Notes: a model not told the origin generated them from the sequence alone. A stretch of DNA of 64,000 nt from Phlebotomus papatasi (GCF_024763615.1 NC_077224.1:37830712-37894711), one strand, 5' to 3'. Counted from the stretch's first letter, positions 51,436 to 63,779 are shown. Numbers and translations: made by a program.

Positions 51436-51577
51436 TGTTTAAGTGGAACTGAGCCATATCATAATGCAATTTAGCTTCTCAATTTGTTTGTGCAACTAAA
51501 TTATATCACGACAAAGCTCAATTTTATTTAAAAATAGGTGAAAAATGCCAATTTCAAAGGTGCCCGACTTACCCCTA
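51436..51577. mobile_element. Second, left-truncated copy of the same MITE
   Basis: AAGTGGAACTGAGCCATATC to CAAAGGTGCCCGACTTACCC repeats the interior and right part of the preceding element and follows it directly, a tandem arrangement. TA follows. Confidence 0.6.
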
Positions 51578-53515
51578 AGGCTTTTTGGTATTTTTGTGAA
51601 TCATTGTAAGTGTTATGATGTGGAATAAAATCAATTCACGGACAACAGATGTTAACATGGGATATTCACACATTTCTATTGTACGTGGTTAAGCATAGAA
51701 CATCCTTTTCCAGGAGAATAGAAAAAACAAACAGAGACTGACTTGACTTGTTGAATGTTTAATGAAGCGATGAAAAGGATATTTCTTAGTTTATTTTCAT
51801 GGATATCAGAATAAGTGTATTCCAAGAAAATAATATATAGAAATCCTTGTTAGATTAACGGCCATTTAGAACCATATTTATTTGATGTCACATTATTATG
51901 CAATATCATATTATATCGTTAGTGCCTCAACGGTATGTCGTTTGAAATTTTGCTTTTATAATAAAGTTTTTCTCAGTGTTCTTGGAATGAATATGCAGAT
52001 AATATCCCCCTCTGTGTCATTTATGAAGCAATAGCACGTGAAATTCTCCAGTATTATTGCTTTTGAAATATCCATAGAGTGTGTGTTAAAATAACCGACT
52101 AACCCTGAGATTTTTCTCTCATCTGGGAAAACTTCTGAATAACTAAGACTAGGGGTTACATAACAGTTATATTAGTCCATTTGGTACTGTCACGAATACC
52201 ATGAGCTTCATTTTAATAACAAGGAGTCTTAATCATGCAATTCACATCCCTAAAATGCTCCAGATAATGCGCATTGAGTAATTTTGTTCCCAATGGAGGT
52301 TAAATGAAAGTCTGCCCTAACATTCCGCCCCCTCACTTTGACTCCTGAGAGTCTCTTCTCTTGGCCCGGTTAAGGATGAGCTGAAAGGGCGTCTGATTTA
52401 CTAGGCGCCCCCATTGAAGTCTTCCGTGGCACAATGTAAGAAACGTCTTTGGATGGGTTTTTGGGGGGAAGACCTTTATATGAGCAGGGTGGGCTGGATA
52501 CAATAGCGAGTTATTTTATTACACATTCACGCACGTTGTCCTGTGCATTACAATAAAGAAAAACACGAATGGGAGGAGGGAATGTAAAGGTAAAAGAAAT
52601 GTGTCACAATCAGAAGAAAAAATAATAATGTCTGAAGTGAAGAAAAATGCATGAAGGTGGAGGAAAAGGTGAATATGAAAAGCTCAATGGGTGATTTTCT
52701 ATGGGTGGAACTTTTGAATGAATAGAGTTGAAACTCCTTTTGAGCTTGTATTAATAACTAAGACTTCCTTTTTCTCTCACCGGCTCTACCAAACAATTAT
52801 TTCCAAAGTTTTCTTCTTATGAGACCCAATCGATTTAAAGAAATTGCTTCGTACATGTTTCACGACCGGGTCATTTGCATGAAGTCTTGGAAATTTATAA
52901 GACATTCACTTGAATTTAATTGAGTCAAATCATTTTTTTAAATTGAAAGAGAATTTGTTTATCTCTTTTCTTCATACCAAGTTATACAAGCTTCTGTTCG
53001 CGCGACCGTTTCTTTCTTGGCTTTCCTATGTAATTTTTTTTTGTATATAGTCGCTCACTCAATTTGACAGAGACTGATTGGTCGAAAAAGAGTTGAAAAT
53101 ATTGATAGAAGTATGATAGATTTTATTAAGAATTAATATTGAAGATACACATTTTTTTATGGAAGAGTTATCCTTGTAAATTCTTTATTATTGGCTTCAG
53201 TTTTATCGCATAATAGCGAAAATAATACGTTAGTTTAATATGATAATGTTCAAAACCGTAATAAAAAACGTTAGAGTTTAAAAATTAAGCTAATGCATGA
53301 CTTAACAAGTTAATAAGTGTTAGAATCCTTTCAGGGTTGAAATTATTTTTGTATTTTATTTTTTAAGGGCCCATCTAAAAGATGATTGCCTCGTGGAATT
53401 TTTTTGGAATATAAATCATAAAAATGTTCGACTCTTAACTAATACACTTCTTTAAATTAATTAGGAATCTCGTGGTATAATTGATTAGAATGTAGAGGTA
53501 AAAGGAGTGACGATA
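51578..53515. other. Unique stretch, no gene seen
   Basis: A GC-richer patch lies at about 52290-52560. It contains CATATAAAGG on the minus strand (52473-52482), a TATA-box-like word oriented toward sNPF. No exon or repeat is recognised; promoter status is only a possibility. Confidence 0.35.
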
Positions 53516-53696
53516 GGGGGAAGTGGAGCACATATGAAATTGGTATTTTTCACCTATTTTTAAATAAAATTGAGCCTTATCGTGTTATAATTTAGCATCA
53601 CAAACAGATTTAGAAGCTAAATTACATTATGATACGGTTCAGTTAAATTTAAACATAAAAGAAAAATCCCAATTTCAGAGGTGCCCCACTTCCTCC
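53516..53696. mobile_element. GGGGGAAGTGG MITE, 181 bp
   Basis: Left GGGGGAAGTGGAGCACATAT; right GAGGTGCCCCACTTCCTCC; TA outside both. The interior (AATTGAGCCTTATCGTGTTA) matches 51193-51433. Confidence 0.7.
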
Positions 53697-53698
53697 TA

Positions 53699-54684
53699 AG
53701 CATCTCAGCTTTTCAGAATGATCAGACCTTGATTTTGAAGTTAAAAATTGAAATTTGAAATAAAAGTGTCTTAGCGGAATAAAATTAAAACAAAAATTAT
53801 GCTAACAAATTCGAACATTCTCCAAAGTTTCAGAAAATGATAATCTATAGCATCTTCAACTCTGTGTAACTGTAGAAATGTTGCTCTTCTTTGGCAAAAT
53901 TGAATAAGGTGATAGAATTTTTTGCCATATCTACCTGGTGAAAATTTTCACCCGCTAAAGTGTCGAGGTGGAAATATCTTAGCTTAAAATATGTCCCGTA
54001 AATAATACAATTTCTCGACTTTTCCATCTCTTAAGCATCCCCAAAACTTGATACAAGGAGAGGAATCTCAAACTCATCTTTCCTGAATACCTTTGCACAC
54101 ATTCTGGAATTTGCAACAGGTGCTAAGGTGTGAGGAATAATCGATTGGGGATTTTTCACGCCTTTTCCAGGATAAACCACAATTTTCCGATTAATCATGA
54201 ATACTTAATGATACTGGCAAACTTTCTGTTTCATTGAGTTTTGGGATTTTGCTCATGATGGAGCTCTTACGGGAACTTCCTCTCTGGCTGAAGTGAAAGT
54301 TTCCCCAGATGAAAATCTGATGGGAAAGTTTGTTTAAACTAGAATATTTCGTGACCTATTTGGGTGAAATGCAAAATAGTAAATGCAGTATATACCTCAA
54401 ATGGCAATACAATCTTTAGTAGAAATTAAATAACATTTTTTGAGTTCATGCATTCATGAATAATCCATGAGAAATAATTAGTAAGCTCTCTCAGGTATAG
54501 AATAAATGATAACTTATATCTATGGGAGAATGTTTGCAAAGAAACTTGAGAGAATTCACAAATTCACCAGCTATTTCATAAAGGTGCAAATTTAAATACT
54601 TGAAAAATTTACACTTGACAAAACGTTGAAAGAGACAAATTTATTGCATTGCATGAACGAATGAACGAAACTCTCAACATGATA
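53699..54684. other. No gene seen
   Basis: Unique AT-rich sequence without recognisable motifs. Confidence 0.4.
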
Positions 54685-54879
54685 GGGGGAGGTGGGGCTA
54701 CTTTGTGCTACGGGGCTAGATTATTATACGACTTTTTCGCCTATTTCTAAATGAAACTGGTCCTTACAATTATTTTATTTGGATCCACAAATATTTTGTC
54801 TATCCAAATTACATCATGTTAAAACCCAGCTTCCATTAGAAATATACGAAAAAATCGTAAATGTAGCCCCACCTCCCCC
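54685..54879. mobile_element. GGGGGAGGTGGGGCTAC MITE, 195 bp
   Basis: Left GGGGGAGGTGGGGCTACTTT; right ATGTAGCCCCACCTCCCCC; TA on both sides. Confidence 0.75.
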
Positions 54880-54881
54880 TA

Positions 54882-55825
54882 AAGATTTTCCAGTGCCATC
54901 CCGCTAAAGTGAAGTTATAAATAGGAGACAAACATGTTAGTTGTTATCAAAGGGAGACAACTATTAAAGGGACACACCAAGAATATAATCAGCCTTTTAA
55001 CGCTTTTAAAGTTGTCATTTGACTATCAAATTATCTCTGTTTAATTTCTTTGTGTGTAGTCACATAATTTTTGGTGAATTTACTAGTAGTCGACCGCCGA
55101 CTGGGTTAAAAACAGTCAAAGAGGTCGAGCGCTCTACATTTTCAATGCAGTTGATATAAAAGATACAATTAATTTATTGAATTTCCTGGGATAAAAAAAT
55201 TATAGTCGTTTAATTTGTGGAGATAAATTTTTAAAAGACTTTAAGAACATTGTTAAAACGTTCTGAAAACCCACACATTCTAAAATAACGAAATTTCATG
55301 ATAGAAATCATTTGTTACAAGTCAAAATTGGTGAATTACTACTGATCAGATCTTAATTATATTATTTTTTTCACAATTTTAGACCATATTCAGAATAATA
55401 TTTATGATATATTCATTATAGTATCTAAGTTATTTCTCATTGTTTCTGAATAAATTAAATTGCAAAATTAACTTGATTAACCTGGACTGGTCAGAGATTA
55501 TTATACCCGTCAAGCGCATAATACTCGTCGTTCTAAAAATACATTTTCTCTGTTTTTATCCCAAATGACCAAAAATTTCACGTACAAATGGTCGATACAG
55601 AGATAGAAAACTCGAAATTTTTCCTTTTTTAGATAGGTAGATATCCATGCTCTCTGGAATAATGCGTTACAAATTTTATATAACAAAAGAAATTTACAAG
55701 TACTTTTTCTGCATCCACCGCCGTCTTAGCGCTGGTTACCAACTTACTCTGGAGTGAATTGAATTCTTTATCTTTAAGTGAATTAAGTAATTTAAAGGGA
55801 CAGATAATCCTAACCGGCTTATGTA
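54882..55825. other. No gene; one LINE-like fragment
   Basis: Unique AT-rich sequence, with CATCCACCGCCGTCTTAGCG at about 55711-55730 continuing to 55760 as an inverted piece of the repeat at 36845-37062. Confidence 0.4.
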
Positions 55826-57597
55826 GGTGAGATTCTTAACGTGAGCTAACTCGGAGTGCATGCGAATTCGATTTAGAGCTGAAGTTGGGAGACGCCATGC
55901 GTGAAATTATACAAATTTTGTATTTAAACCAAAATATCAAGGATTTGGATGAACTGACAGAAAAGTGATATATGGGTGAAATGTAGACCAGAATGTTCTC
56001 TATAATTTTCTCATAGAACATGATCTCATCGATTACTCAGAAGCCAAGATAAGCGAGGTTTTTTGTTTCTTAACTCGTTTTTTCATCCAGAGTTCCCCAA
56101 GTAGTCATTTGTTGAACTTCAACTATATCAAAGAATTGTTGTATTATGTGAGTTTTTCCATTTAAAACCATATTTTAAGTGTCTTGGTCGAGTAGAGGCA
56201 GTCAAATTGGCATCTGAGTGGTTTCAAAGCGTAATTATGGGAAAAATCAATTTTTTCACACTTAAACGGCAAAATCGGAGTGATAGCGTAGTCTGAGTGG
56301 AAAATGATGTATGGACGAAATGTAGAGACAAATGTGCTCTACAATTATGTCGAAGTAATCATCAAAATCGGTTCAGCGACAGTCGAGATAATTGAGGTTA
56401 TGTGATATTGAAATTGGTTTTTCGACTGTGGCGCCCCTGGTGTTGGTCCCATGAAGTTCAAATATTCTAGAAAGTTGTAGCATTTGGTGAGATCTTTCGT
56501 TTAAGCCCTCATTCATCAAAATTGGTCACATAGAACCGGAGATATGATTTTTTGAATGTTGTGAACTTTGACCCCTCATATCTCCGGTTCTATTGAAACC
56601 ACAGCGCACATACGCACCATTTTGGAAACGTCCTAGACTGGACTACAACATACTAAAATTTCATTAACTTGCACAATGCCGTTTTTGAGAAAAGTGACTT
56701 TGAATTTCGATGAATTTTGACGCTATCGCAGCGCCACCTGTGGTGACTTTTTGAACTTCCATCTGAAAGTGCTCATCGAGACGAAACCAAAAAGGTCAAA
56801 TTTAGGTCGCTATGTTAATTAGAACCGGAGATAGAGGCCGGTCAATGTTCGAACTTTGACCCCTTATAGCTCGGGTCAGGGGTTGTGGATCGACTTAAGG
56901 TTTTTTTTGTTTGATAGGTATAATCAACGGCTACAACATACTAAAATTTCAGCCCGATTGCATAAGGAATTTTTGAGTTATTTAACTTTTAAGATTTAAA
57001 AATTTTCTTTTTAAAAAAAGCGCCCCTAGCGGTGGTTTTATGAACTTGCGATGTTAGAAGGGGAAGTGGCATTTCACGAGAGCTTTCCAAAAAGCCCTCA
57101 CTTTTTAAATTCTGACAATTAGAACCGGAGTTATGGCCATTTTAAGAAATTTTTTTTGGACCCTTATAGCTCGGGTCAGGGGGGTCGGGGGACCTTAAGT
57201 TTGGTACTGATGGAAAGCTCTAAGGCCCAGCTATAACATACTAAAATTTGAGCCCGCTCGATGCCGTAGGGGCGGAGCTATTGAGAAAACAAAAAAGGGG
57301 GGTCTTCAAAATGGCGGAAGGAGGGGTGGGGGGTGGGGGGTCAATACACCAAGTTGCAATTTTCATACGATATTTAACCTTTGCCGAAAACCGCAAGTCG
57401 ATATCTTTTTTAGTTTAGGAGCTATTAAGCTCCAAAGAGCGGCCGGACGGCCGGCCGGCCGGCCGGGAACGTAACTTAGCCCCCCATATATTCGTGATCA
57501 GGAAGTGGCGAAACACATTTTGGCCAAGTTTGAGCGCGATCGGACGACATGAAATTTTGTTAGGATTATAGTAGGTGAGATTGTTAAGAATCTCACC
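55826..57597. mobile_element. AGGTGAGATTCTTAAC element, long copy (1772 bp)
   Basis: Same ends as the 29329 copy: TAGGTGAGATTCTTAACGTG at the left and a terminal stem-loop GTGAGATTGTTAAGAATCTC at the right. The interior contains several variants of one module: AGAACCGGAGATA-type words (56535, 56820, 57120), their inverse CTCCGGTTCTATTGAAACC (56580), TATAGCTCGGGTCAGGGG (56865, 57165) and CAACATACTAAAATTT (three or more times). It also has a striking run of GGCC/CCGG tetramers at 57440-57468. No transposase frame; the class is unresolved. Confidence 0.7.
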
Positions 57598-58006
57598 TAA
57601 TAGATTGAAAATATAGGGTACTTACCAGTACCTGGCTAAACAGGGAAAGTGACGCGAAAAAGCGAAGTGTTAGTTAGTTTAAGTGGAATCTAACCTTAAC
57701 ATTGCGATAGGGACAGCAAAATTAATACTGAAAAGAACATTAAAGGCGTATTTGGACAAACGAATAGTCACTCTTAATTGGATATTACAGTCATGATGAA
57801 TAGAGTTTACATGTTTGAGGATCTGACAGGACAAATTCATCTAATTTTGTGGTCCTGGCCGTCCTGGCCGAAAAACGTTGTAAATTTACTTGAAAAATAT
57901 GCCTTGGAAAAATCAGACGATTATCTATCACGGTGGTGACTCAACCCATTATTAATCGATAAAGTACATATCTTAGCGATCTTAGCCCATGTGGCATATT
58001 AATTTA
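57598..58006. other. Spacer, nothing recognised
   Basis: No coding or repeat signal supported. Confidence 0.35.
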
Positions 58007-58194
58007 GGGGGAAGTGGGGCACCTTTGAATGTGGGGCAGTTTTAAAATTGGGATTTTTCTCCTATGTTTAAATGGAACTGTAATGTTATTTAGCATCTCA
58101 ATCTGTTTGTTCAGCTAAATTATTTCATGATAAGGCTAAATTTTATTTAAAAATAGGTGAAAAATTCCAATTTCAAAGCTGCCCCACTTCTCCA
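58007..58194. mobile_element. GGGGGAAGTGGGGCACC MITE, about 188 bp
   Basis: Left GGGGGAAGTGGGGCACCTTT; right CAAAGCTGCCCCACTTCTCC; TA at both ends. Interior as in 51193 and 53516. Confidence 0.72.
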
Positions 58195-58423
58195 TATTTA
58201 AGTATAAAAAAATCATTTTTTCTAGGCATTAAATCCGTCACGCTCGTACTGATCCAAACCATATTTTTACCATTAGTTAAACTATTTTTTTCCATGCACT
58301 GGATATGATTCAGTTCTTAAGCCAGAAGCCCCTGCTTTTCACATCCAAAACGCTATCCATTGATCCATTGAGGTTTTAAGTTCAGTGGCTCTTGAGTTCC
58401 CAATTTTTCTATTAATACCATGT

Positions 58424-58570
58424 TGGGCACTCATTAGGCCAAGTGGTAGAATTCTTGCTTTATGGTGCAAGAGTTCCGGGTTTGGATACCCTTTCGGTCA
58501 ATAGGATTTTTTCTGGCATACGATTGGTTGTTTTCCAACCTTCTGAATCGTAAAAGTCTGTTAAAGTCAA
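58424..58570 (+). mobile_element. SINE family B-like tRNA head, truncated
   Basis: GGCCAAGTGGTAGAATTCTT and GTTCCGGGTTTGGATACC resemble the A and B boxes of the family B SINE, but the downstream body does not clearly match. Either a truncated copy or a separate tRNA-derived family. Confidence 0.45.
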
Positions 58571-60394
58571 GGGGTAACTAATTTAGATTTTTTCTGACAA
58601 GGGTTTCTGGTTTCGCGATGCAATTTTTAGGTTTCGCGATGCAGAAATTAGGTTTCTCGGGTTTCGCAAAGCGTTTCTCGGATAATTGACAAGGATTTCT
58701 CAATATGAGAAAACCCTTGATTAAAGTACAATTTTTTAAAGGATATGAGGTCGAAGTTATAAAACTGTTAAAAATTATTGTTTTTGTTGTATATTTTGTT
58801 CTAACACTCGAGTTCAAGCAATAGAAAACAAATTCTTATTTGCAGAACGTTTTAAACACGACATTGATTACAATCTCACAAAATAAACATTTGCTGATGA
58901 TCATTTATCTTTAAGTAATGACCGGCGCACAATAACTTTGGTTTGTAAACATGTTTTCAAAATTTCCCATGAGAAAGAGCGAGATGACTAGATCTAGATC
59001 TCACTCACTCTCATTGAAATGTCAAAAAACAATTTTACTAAACAAAAGTTATTGTGCGTTGGGCATAAGTCATTACAGTAAAACCCAAATAATATGAAAC
59101 ATTATTGAAAATATATTTATCAATAATCTCTCTCCCTCTCTCTTATCAACAATGTGTTATTTTATTGCCAGTCATTAATTACATGTCAATAAATTTGTAT
59201 TTATACATGTGCAATGTATTTTAATACCACTGAATTCAAACCTTTTAGCCGAGATTTAAATGCAAAAAATAAATATTTATAGAAGACTACCACGTGAATC
59301 AGGACTAATAAATTAATTCTATGAAAAATTCCTGTGCAGTTGATATTTATTCAAAATTTTTTTGCATTTAATTTCCATAGAGGATGCATATCCAATTCAA
59401 CCCATTGTATTTTTATGCATGCATGATGCTCATCAGTTGATTAATTTTTCATTTAATTGCACAAATAGCGAGAAAATTCCCCTTTTCGTCTGCTACCTAA
59501 AGACTGAAGGTAAAATTGCGAAGATAAATTTTCCTGATATTCCCTTCATTATCATTTCTCGACAATTTTAGAGGAGAAAAGTCTCAAAGCTTCTCATTCA
59601 TTGCTTGTCACCATTAATTGATATGAAATGTAATTGAAATTAGGATTTTGGTAGAGCGTTTCTCTTTGCTTTTGATTTCCGACTGGTATATATAGGTAAT
59701 ATAGGTGAAGCTCGTCAAAAGCTCAACAGAGGGAAGAAATTGGTTCTCACACCGAGAGCTTAACACAATTGATCTACTTAACGGTATTTTGGCTATTGAA
59801 AGGAAGGACAAAGGTTGTTTGAGAAGATTAATTTTGCAGCTAATTTTCTGCGAAATTTTTTAATAATAAAAGTCTTGTTTATATAAATTCATTTTTTTTA
59901 TGAAAACGAAAAATAACACAAAAGCCAAACATCATAAATTGAAATTCAATTTATTGGATTTCATTCTATAGTGCAATATTTGTTTTAATGTTCCCATTTC
60001 CAATATACCACGGACTATCATCAAAATTATAAACAAACATTCCAACTTTCTCTTCTGAGCGCTTTTCCCTGGGGCCAATTTAGTGAGAGCATTTTTTATT
60101 CCACACAATTGAACGCTTTTCTGCGTTTTTCTCGCTTGTAAACCATGCAACAAGTTGAATTCCAACACACTAAACTCCCATCGAACCTCTAGGGGAGGTT
60201 GGAGAATTTTGGTGAAGCAACAGGCCAATTCGGCGACTGCCAATTGATTTTTCATTGAACCATGAAGCAATAAAGAGGGAGAAACGACCCAAAAAAAACA
60301 CCTGGAAGTTACCTCTTTCGAGGGGATTCTTTTTTACTTTTCAACCCTCACTACTTGCTACTTTTGCCCCTCGTTAGAAGTTAAAAAAAAGTTA
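58571..60394. other. No gene supported
   Basis: TTTCGCGATGCA and GGTTTCTCGG words repeat locally at about 58600-58680, giving a short low-complexity minus-strand frame. The 112-codon minus frame at 59932-60270 starts at a non-ATG-validated position and has no motif. Confidence 0.4.
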
Positions 60395-60439
60395 GTGATA
60401 AGCCTAAATCAGCTTATTGTAGGTGAGATCGAAAATTTG

Positions 60440-60549
60440 CAAGGAGCCTCCGTAGGACGGGCTTTTCGACAGAGATCTATGCTATGTTTCTGGAGCGAGC
60501 TGACGGAGGGTCGCCAGGACTGGAGGAGGTTAGTGCAAGAGACCTGGTC
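60440..60549 (+). pseudogene. 3' fragment of a LINE ORF2-like protein
   Basis: The plus strand reads RAFRQRSMLCFWSELTEGRQ, DWRRLVQETWSL. The DWRRLVQE(T/A)WSL block resembles the C-terminal tail after the reverse transcriptase in several LINE clades. It is cut on the left by an AGGTGAGAT-type terminus (60418) and on the right by a TTAA element (60552). Assignment is by eye. Confidence 0.4.
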
Positions 60550-60551
60550 CC

Positions 60552-60699
60552 TTAACCCTTTAAGGACGATTGGGTCACCGGTGACCCAAAAATGAAATTT
60601 TTCCTACGGCCGTCTAAAGTTATATTTTGCTCTAAAAAGTCATAAAAAGTGATTTTTTCTGACCCCCGATTTTTGACCCTCTCGTCCTTAAAGAGTTAA
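60552..60699. mobile_element. TTAA-CCCTTTAA element, short form, copy 2 (148 bp)
   Basis: TTAACCCTTTAAGGACGATT, the palindrome GGGTCACCGGTGACCC, and right end TCGTCCTTAAAGAGTTAA; TTAA on both sides. Nearly the size of the 24575 copy. Confidence 0.82.
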
Positions 60700-60797
60700 A
60701 GAGGCATTGCAGCCACCTAAGTAAGTATTTTTGTATATTATTTTTTTCAATATTACTACTAAAATGACTTTTACATTTATTGTCTTTAACCTAAGTC

Positions 60798-61110
60798 GGG
60801 GATATCAGTGGCGCAATAGGTAAGACCGTTGGTTCTTTGGCGGATAGATTTCCGGCTTGACTCACAATGTTGTGAGTTCGAGTCCCGCCTCATGCAAAAA
60901 TCTGAATGTCTAGAAAAATACATTTTTACTGTAGATATAACGCAATAAAAATGCACGGCCCTTGCCCAACAAGTCCGTGTGAGCATGGAAGAAGCATCCA
61001 CATCACGGGAAGGCGCTCCTGGACGGTCTACAATGAACTTAGCAGATTCTTTCACTACGGGAATTGACATTGCAAAAATGATTACCTTTTATATCTCGTT
61101 ACGATTAAAA
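60798..61110 (+). mobile_element. tRNA-derived SINE, family A, copy 3
   Basis: GGGATATCAGTGGCGCAATA (box A region) and TGAGTTCGAGTCCCGCC (box B region). The body includes GCATCCACATCACGGGAAGG, with an end near TACGATTAAAATAATAACC. The longest family A copy. Confidence 0.78.
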
Positions 61111-61112
61111 TA

Positions 61113-61983
61113 ATAACCTATATATTTAATTCTTTTAATAGCAAAGAAAGCCTAAGACTTTTTTCTTAAAAACTTAGTCTGTAACTAGAAAGTTGGATCA
61201 AATTGCATAAAATAGGGTAAATTAAGCTAATTCAAAACCTGCTCCAAATGGAAATTTTTCGCTGCTCTAAATGCAAACGTCACTGTTTTCATGATAAATA
61301 CAGTATAAAATTACTATATTTATAAATTTTCTATATCTCAGTTTCATTATTTAGTTAATTTTGCTCCAAATAAAGTGAAAATCCATTCATATTCACAAAT
61401 TTTAATTTGTTAATTTCTCAGAAAAATTAAAAGTGTACCTTTTCACCATCGAATTTTTCATCGATCGACCATGTTTTCCAATGAAAAACACAATAAAGTG
61501 ACTGTTGTTTATTCGTTTTTTTTTAACATTTATGTCATATTTCTGACTAATTTTAGTTAAATTAAGTGCTAATCTTTATTGTTAACGGTACGTGAAGTTT
61601 TCAAATGAAAGAATTACCTTATTTCGTGAACAAAAAGGGTTTTTCTGAAGTGTCTGCAAATGCTTCAATAGGAAACCCCTGAAATATGATTTTTTTTGGA
61701 GAGATTTTTTTTATTCTTTTAGATGGGAAAGGTGAAAAGACCAGGAATAAGAACAAATCCTGCACTCAGGATCCAATTTTTTTGTCTCCAATTTGAAACT
61801 TTCCCTTGACTCCATTTGGATTAATTTGTGTCCAATAGAAGCATTCTACGCCCGCGTATTTTTCTTGTATTTAAGAAGTTTTCAAATTGTATCTAAAGAA
61901 TTTTTACTAAACATAAACAGTAACATTCTAGAAGAGTGAAGGAACAAATTTATGTAATTCTCTTCAGAATAAATATGTACATA
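61113..61983. other. No gene seen
   Basis: Unique AT-rich sequence. Confidence 0.4.
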
Positions 61984-63051
61984 GGGGAAGTGCTCATAAT
62001 TTTGGACAATCTGCTTATAAGCATCGAAGTTCCAAGTTTGAAGTGCGATATTTTCTATACTAATTGACATTTCTTGTTACTCTCTTTTCAGAAGGGTTAT
62101 TTAGAAACTTAGCAAGCTATTTATCGTCTTATTTTTATTAAAATTAGTTTTAATACGTTTAAAAATGAATTGATAAGTAGAGGTGACATTGGCTCTTATT
62201 TTGGACAACTTGGTTATTAATTTTTACAACTTGTCTGTAAATTTGGACAGCTAATCCGCCTCAATAGGATGCCCATTGTTCTTCATATCATGAACCAATC
62301 TTACCAAGTCCTCTTCCTGATCATGTAAGGGAAACGTGGAATGTCACAAGAAGCCCAGAAACTTTCCATATCATTCATTAAAGTGAGTTGACTTCGGTGC
62401 TCCAAGTACGTGCGGAATCGCTCATTCCCTGACCTTTCCGGGAGCCTTTCAAGGCATTTCTCGCTACATCTCTTTCGTAGAGATGATGCTCCTTTGTTTC
62501 TCCAGGCATTTGTCCAACCTAGTCATCACAAAAGCTAAAACTTCACGAAATTTCGTGAGAAAAACACCTGTCCAAAATAAGAATCATGACCTCACTGGTG
62601 AATGTCTTAAAAAATTTCCCACTTTTCACACGAAAAATATAATTCACAAGGCAAATCTCACTTCAGGTCAAATGTACAAATCATCAGTAACGTGAATCAA
62701 CACAATATTCAATGAATATTCAATAATATCACTCAAAAACAGCGAACAAACTTTGTTAATACTTCACCAAAACTAAATAAGACTGAAGTAAGCCACGAAG
62801 TTCTGTCATATTTCTCGTAAGCAATTGCTCACACTGAATTTTCAACAAAGGAATTTCAACTCAAATCATATTCAAATTTTAACGTATTTAGTGTTAAAAT
62901 CTTCCAAAAAGAACAAATATTTAGATAGAATTCATTATTCATCAAATATTGGAATAAAAATCCATCATTTTAATCAATTTATTTTTAGTGTCCAATGTTA
63001 TCCTCAAAGTGTCCAAAATAAGAAACTGGACAAAATTATGAGCATTTCCCC
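61984..63051. mobile_element. Pogo-derived GGGGAAGTGCTCATAA element, copy 2 (1068 bp)
   Basis: Uninterrupted copy of 20869-22903: GGGGAAGTGCTCATAATTTT left, CAAAATTATGAGCATTTCCC right, TA on both sides. It preserves the empty site of the 962-bp insertion seen in copy 1 and the same transposase relic. Confidence 0.85.
62244..62481 (-). pseudogene. Pogo-type transposase N-terminal relic, copy 2
   Basis: The minus strand reads YERDVARNALKGSRKGQGMS then DSARTWSTEVNSL in one frame; the 3-nt difference from copy 1 leaves this helix-turn-helix region uninterrupted here. A further block corresponding to EEDLVRLVHKM follows after a frame change. The rest of the transposase is absent, so the element is non-autonomous. 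Confidence 0.62.
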
Positions 63052-63053
63052 TA

Positions 63054-63779
63054 ATGTGTTGAATCTTCTGTCAAAGTTAAAGCGTCTGGAAATGGTTTTG
63101 AATTAGGACATTTACCCGACATCCGAAGATAAGTGAGTTTTTTAAATAACATTGTAGCAATGCGTCTGATGAATTTTTAAATTAATATCCTGAGAAGCTT
63201 ATTGAGAAGCGAAATAGATTAAAAGTTGAGTTAGAATATTAAATAAAGCAGATTATAGGCTTATTGAAAACTTACACTAGGGGAGCTCTGAATCACATTT
63301 TTCTAAAGTTTTAGACTATTCGGAGAGTATAAAATTTTACGAGGATTATAATAAGAGAAATTATTATGAATCTCACCTAAAACTCACTTTTCTGTGTCAT
63401 ATAAATGAGTAAAACTGTCTCTAAAGTTTGGAAAATTTAGTTTTCATAAATTAATGAAAACTTTTATTTATCACCAAAAAAAGTCGTTGGAGATAAAAAG
63501 CGGAGAAGTGTCATTTTGCATCCTGGTCATCAATTTATTTTCCATAATGGAAAACTTTTATTTCATACAACATATCAGTAATAAAATTTGAGATGGAAGT
63601 TCATAAATCATAAGGAGCTAAGCTGAGTATGAGGGTGAGAAATATAGTCGGATTTTTTTCTGTATAAAATTCTGAAGCTTGTTTTAATGCGAATGTGAGA
63701 TTTGTTGCATTTTCTTAGGACTTTTTGCTATATTTGTGAATTTATAATTTAGAATGAAGTATTACAACAAAACCCTATA
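63054..63779. other. No gene; one transposon-end remnant
   Basis: GGATTATAATAAGAGAAATT then ATTATGAATCTCACCTA (63351-63381) is a decayed right terminus of the AGGTGAGATT family. Otherwise unique AT-rich sequence. Confidence 0.45.
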
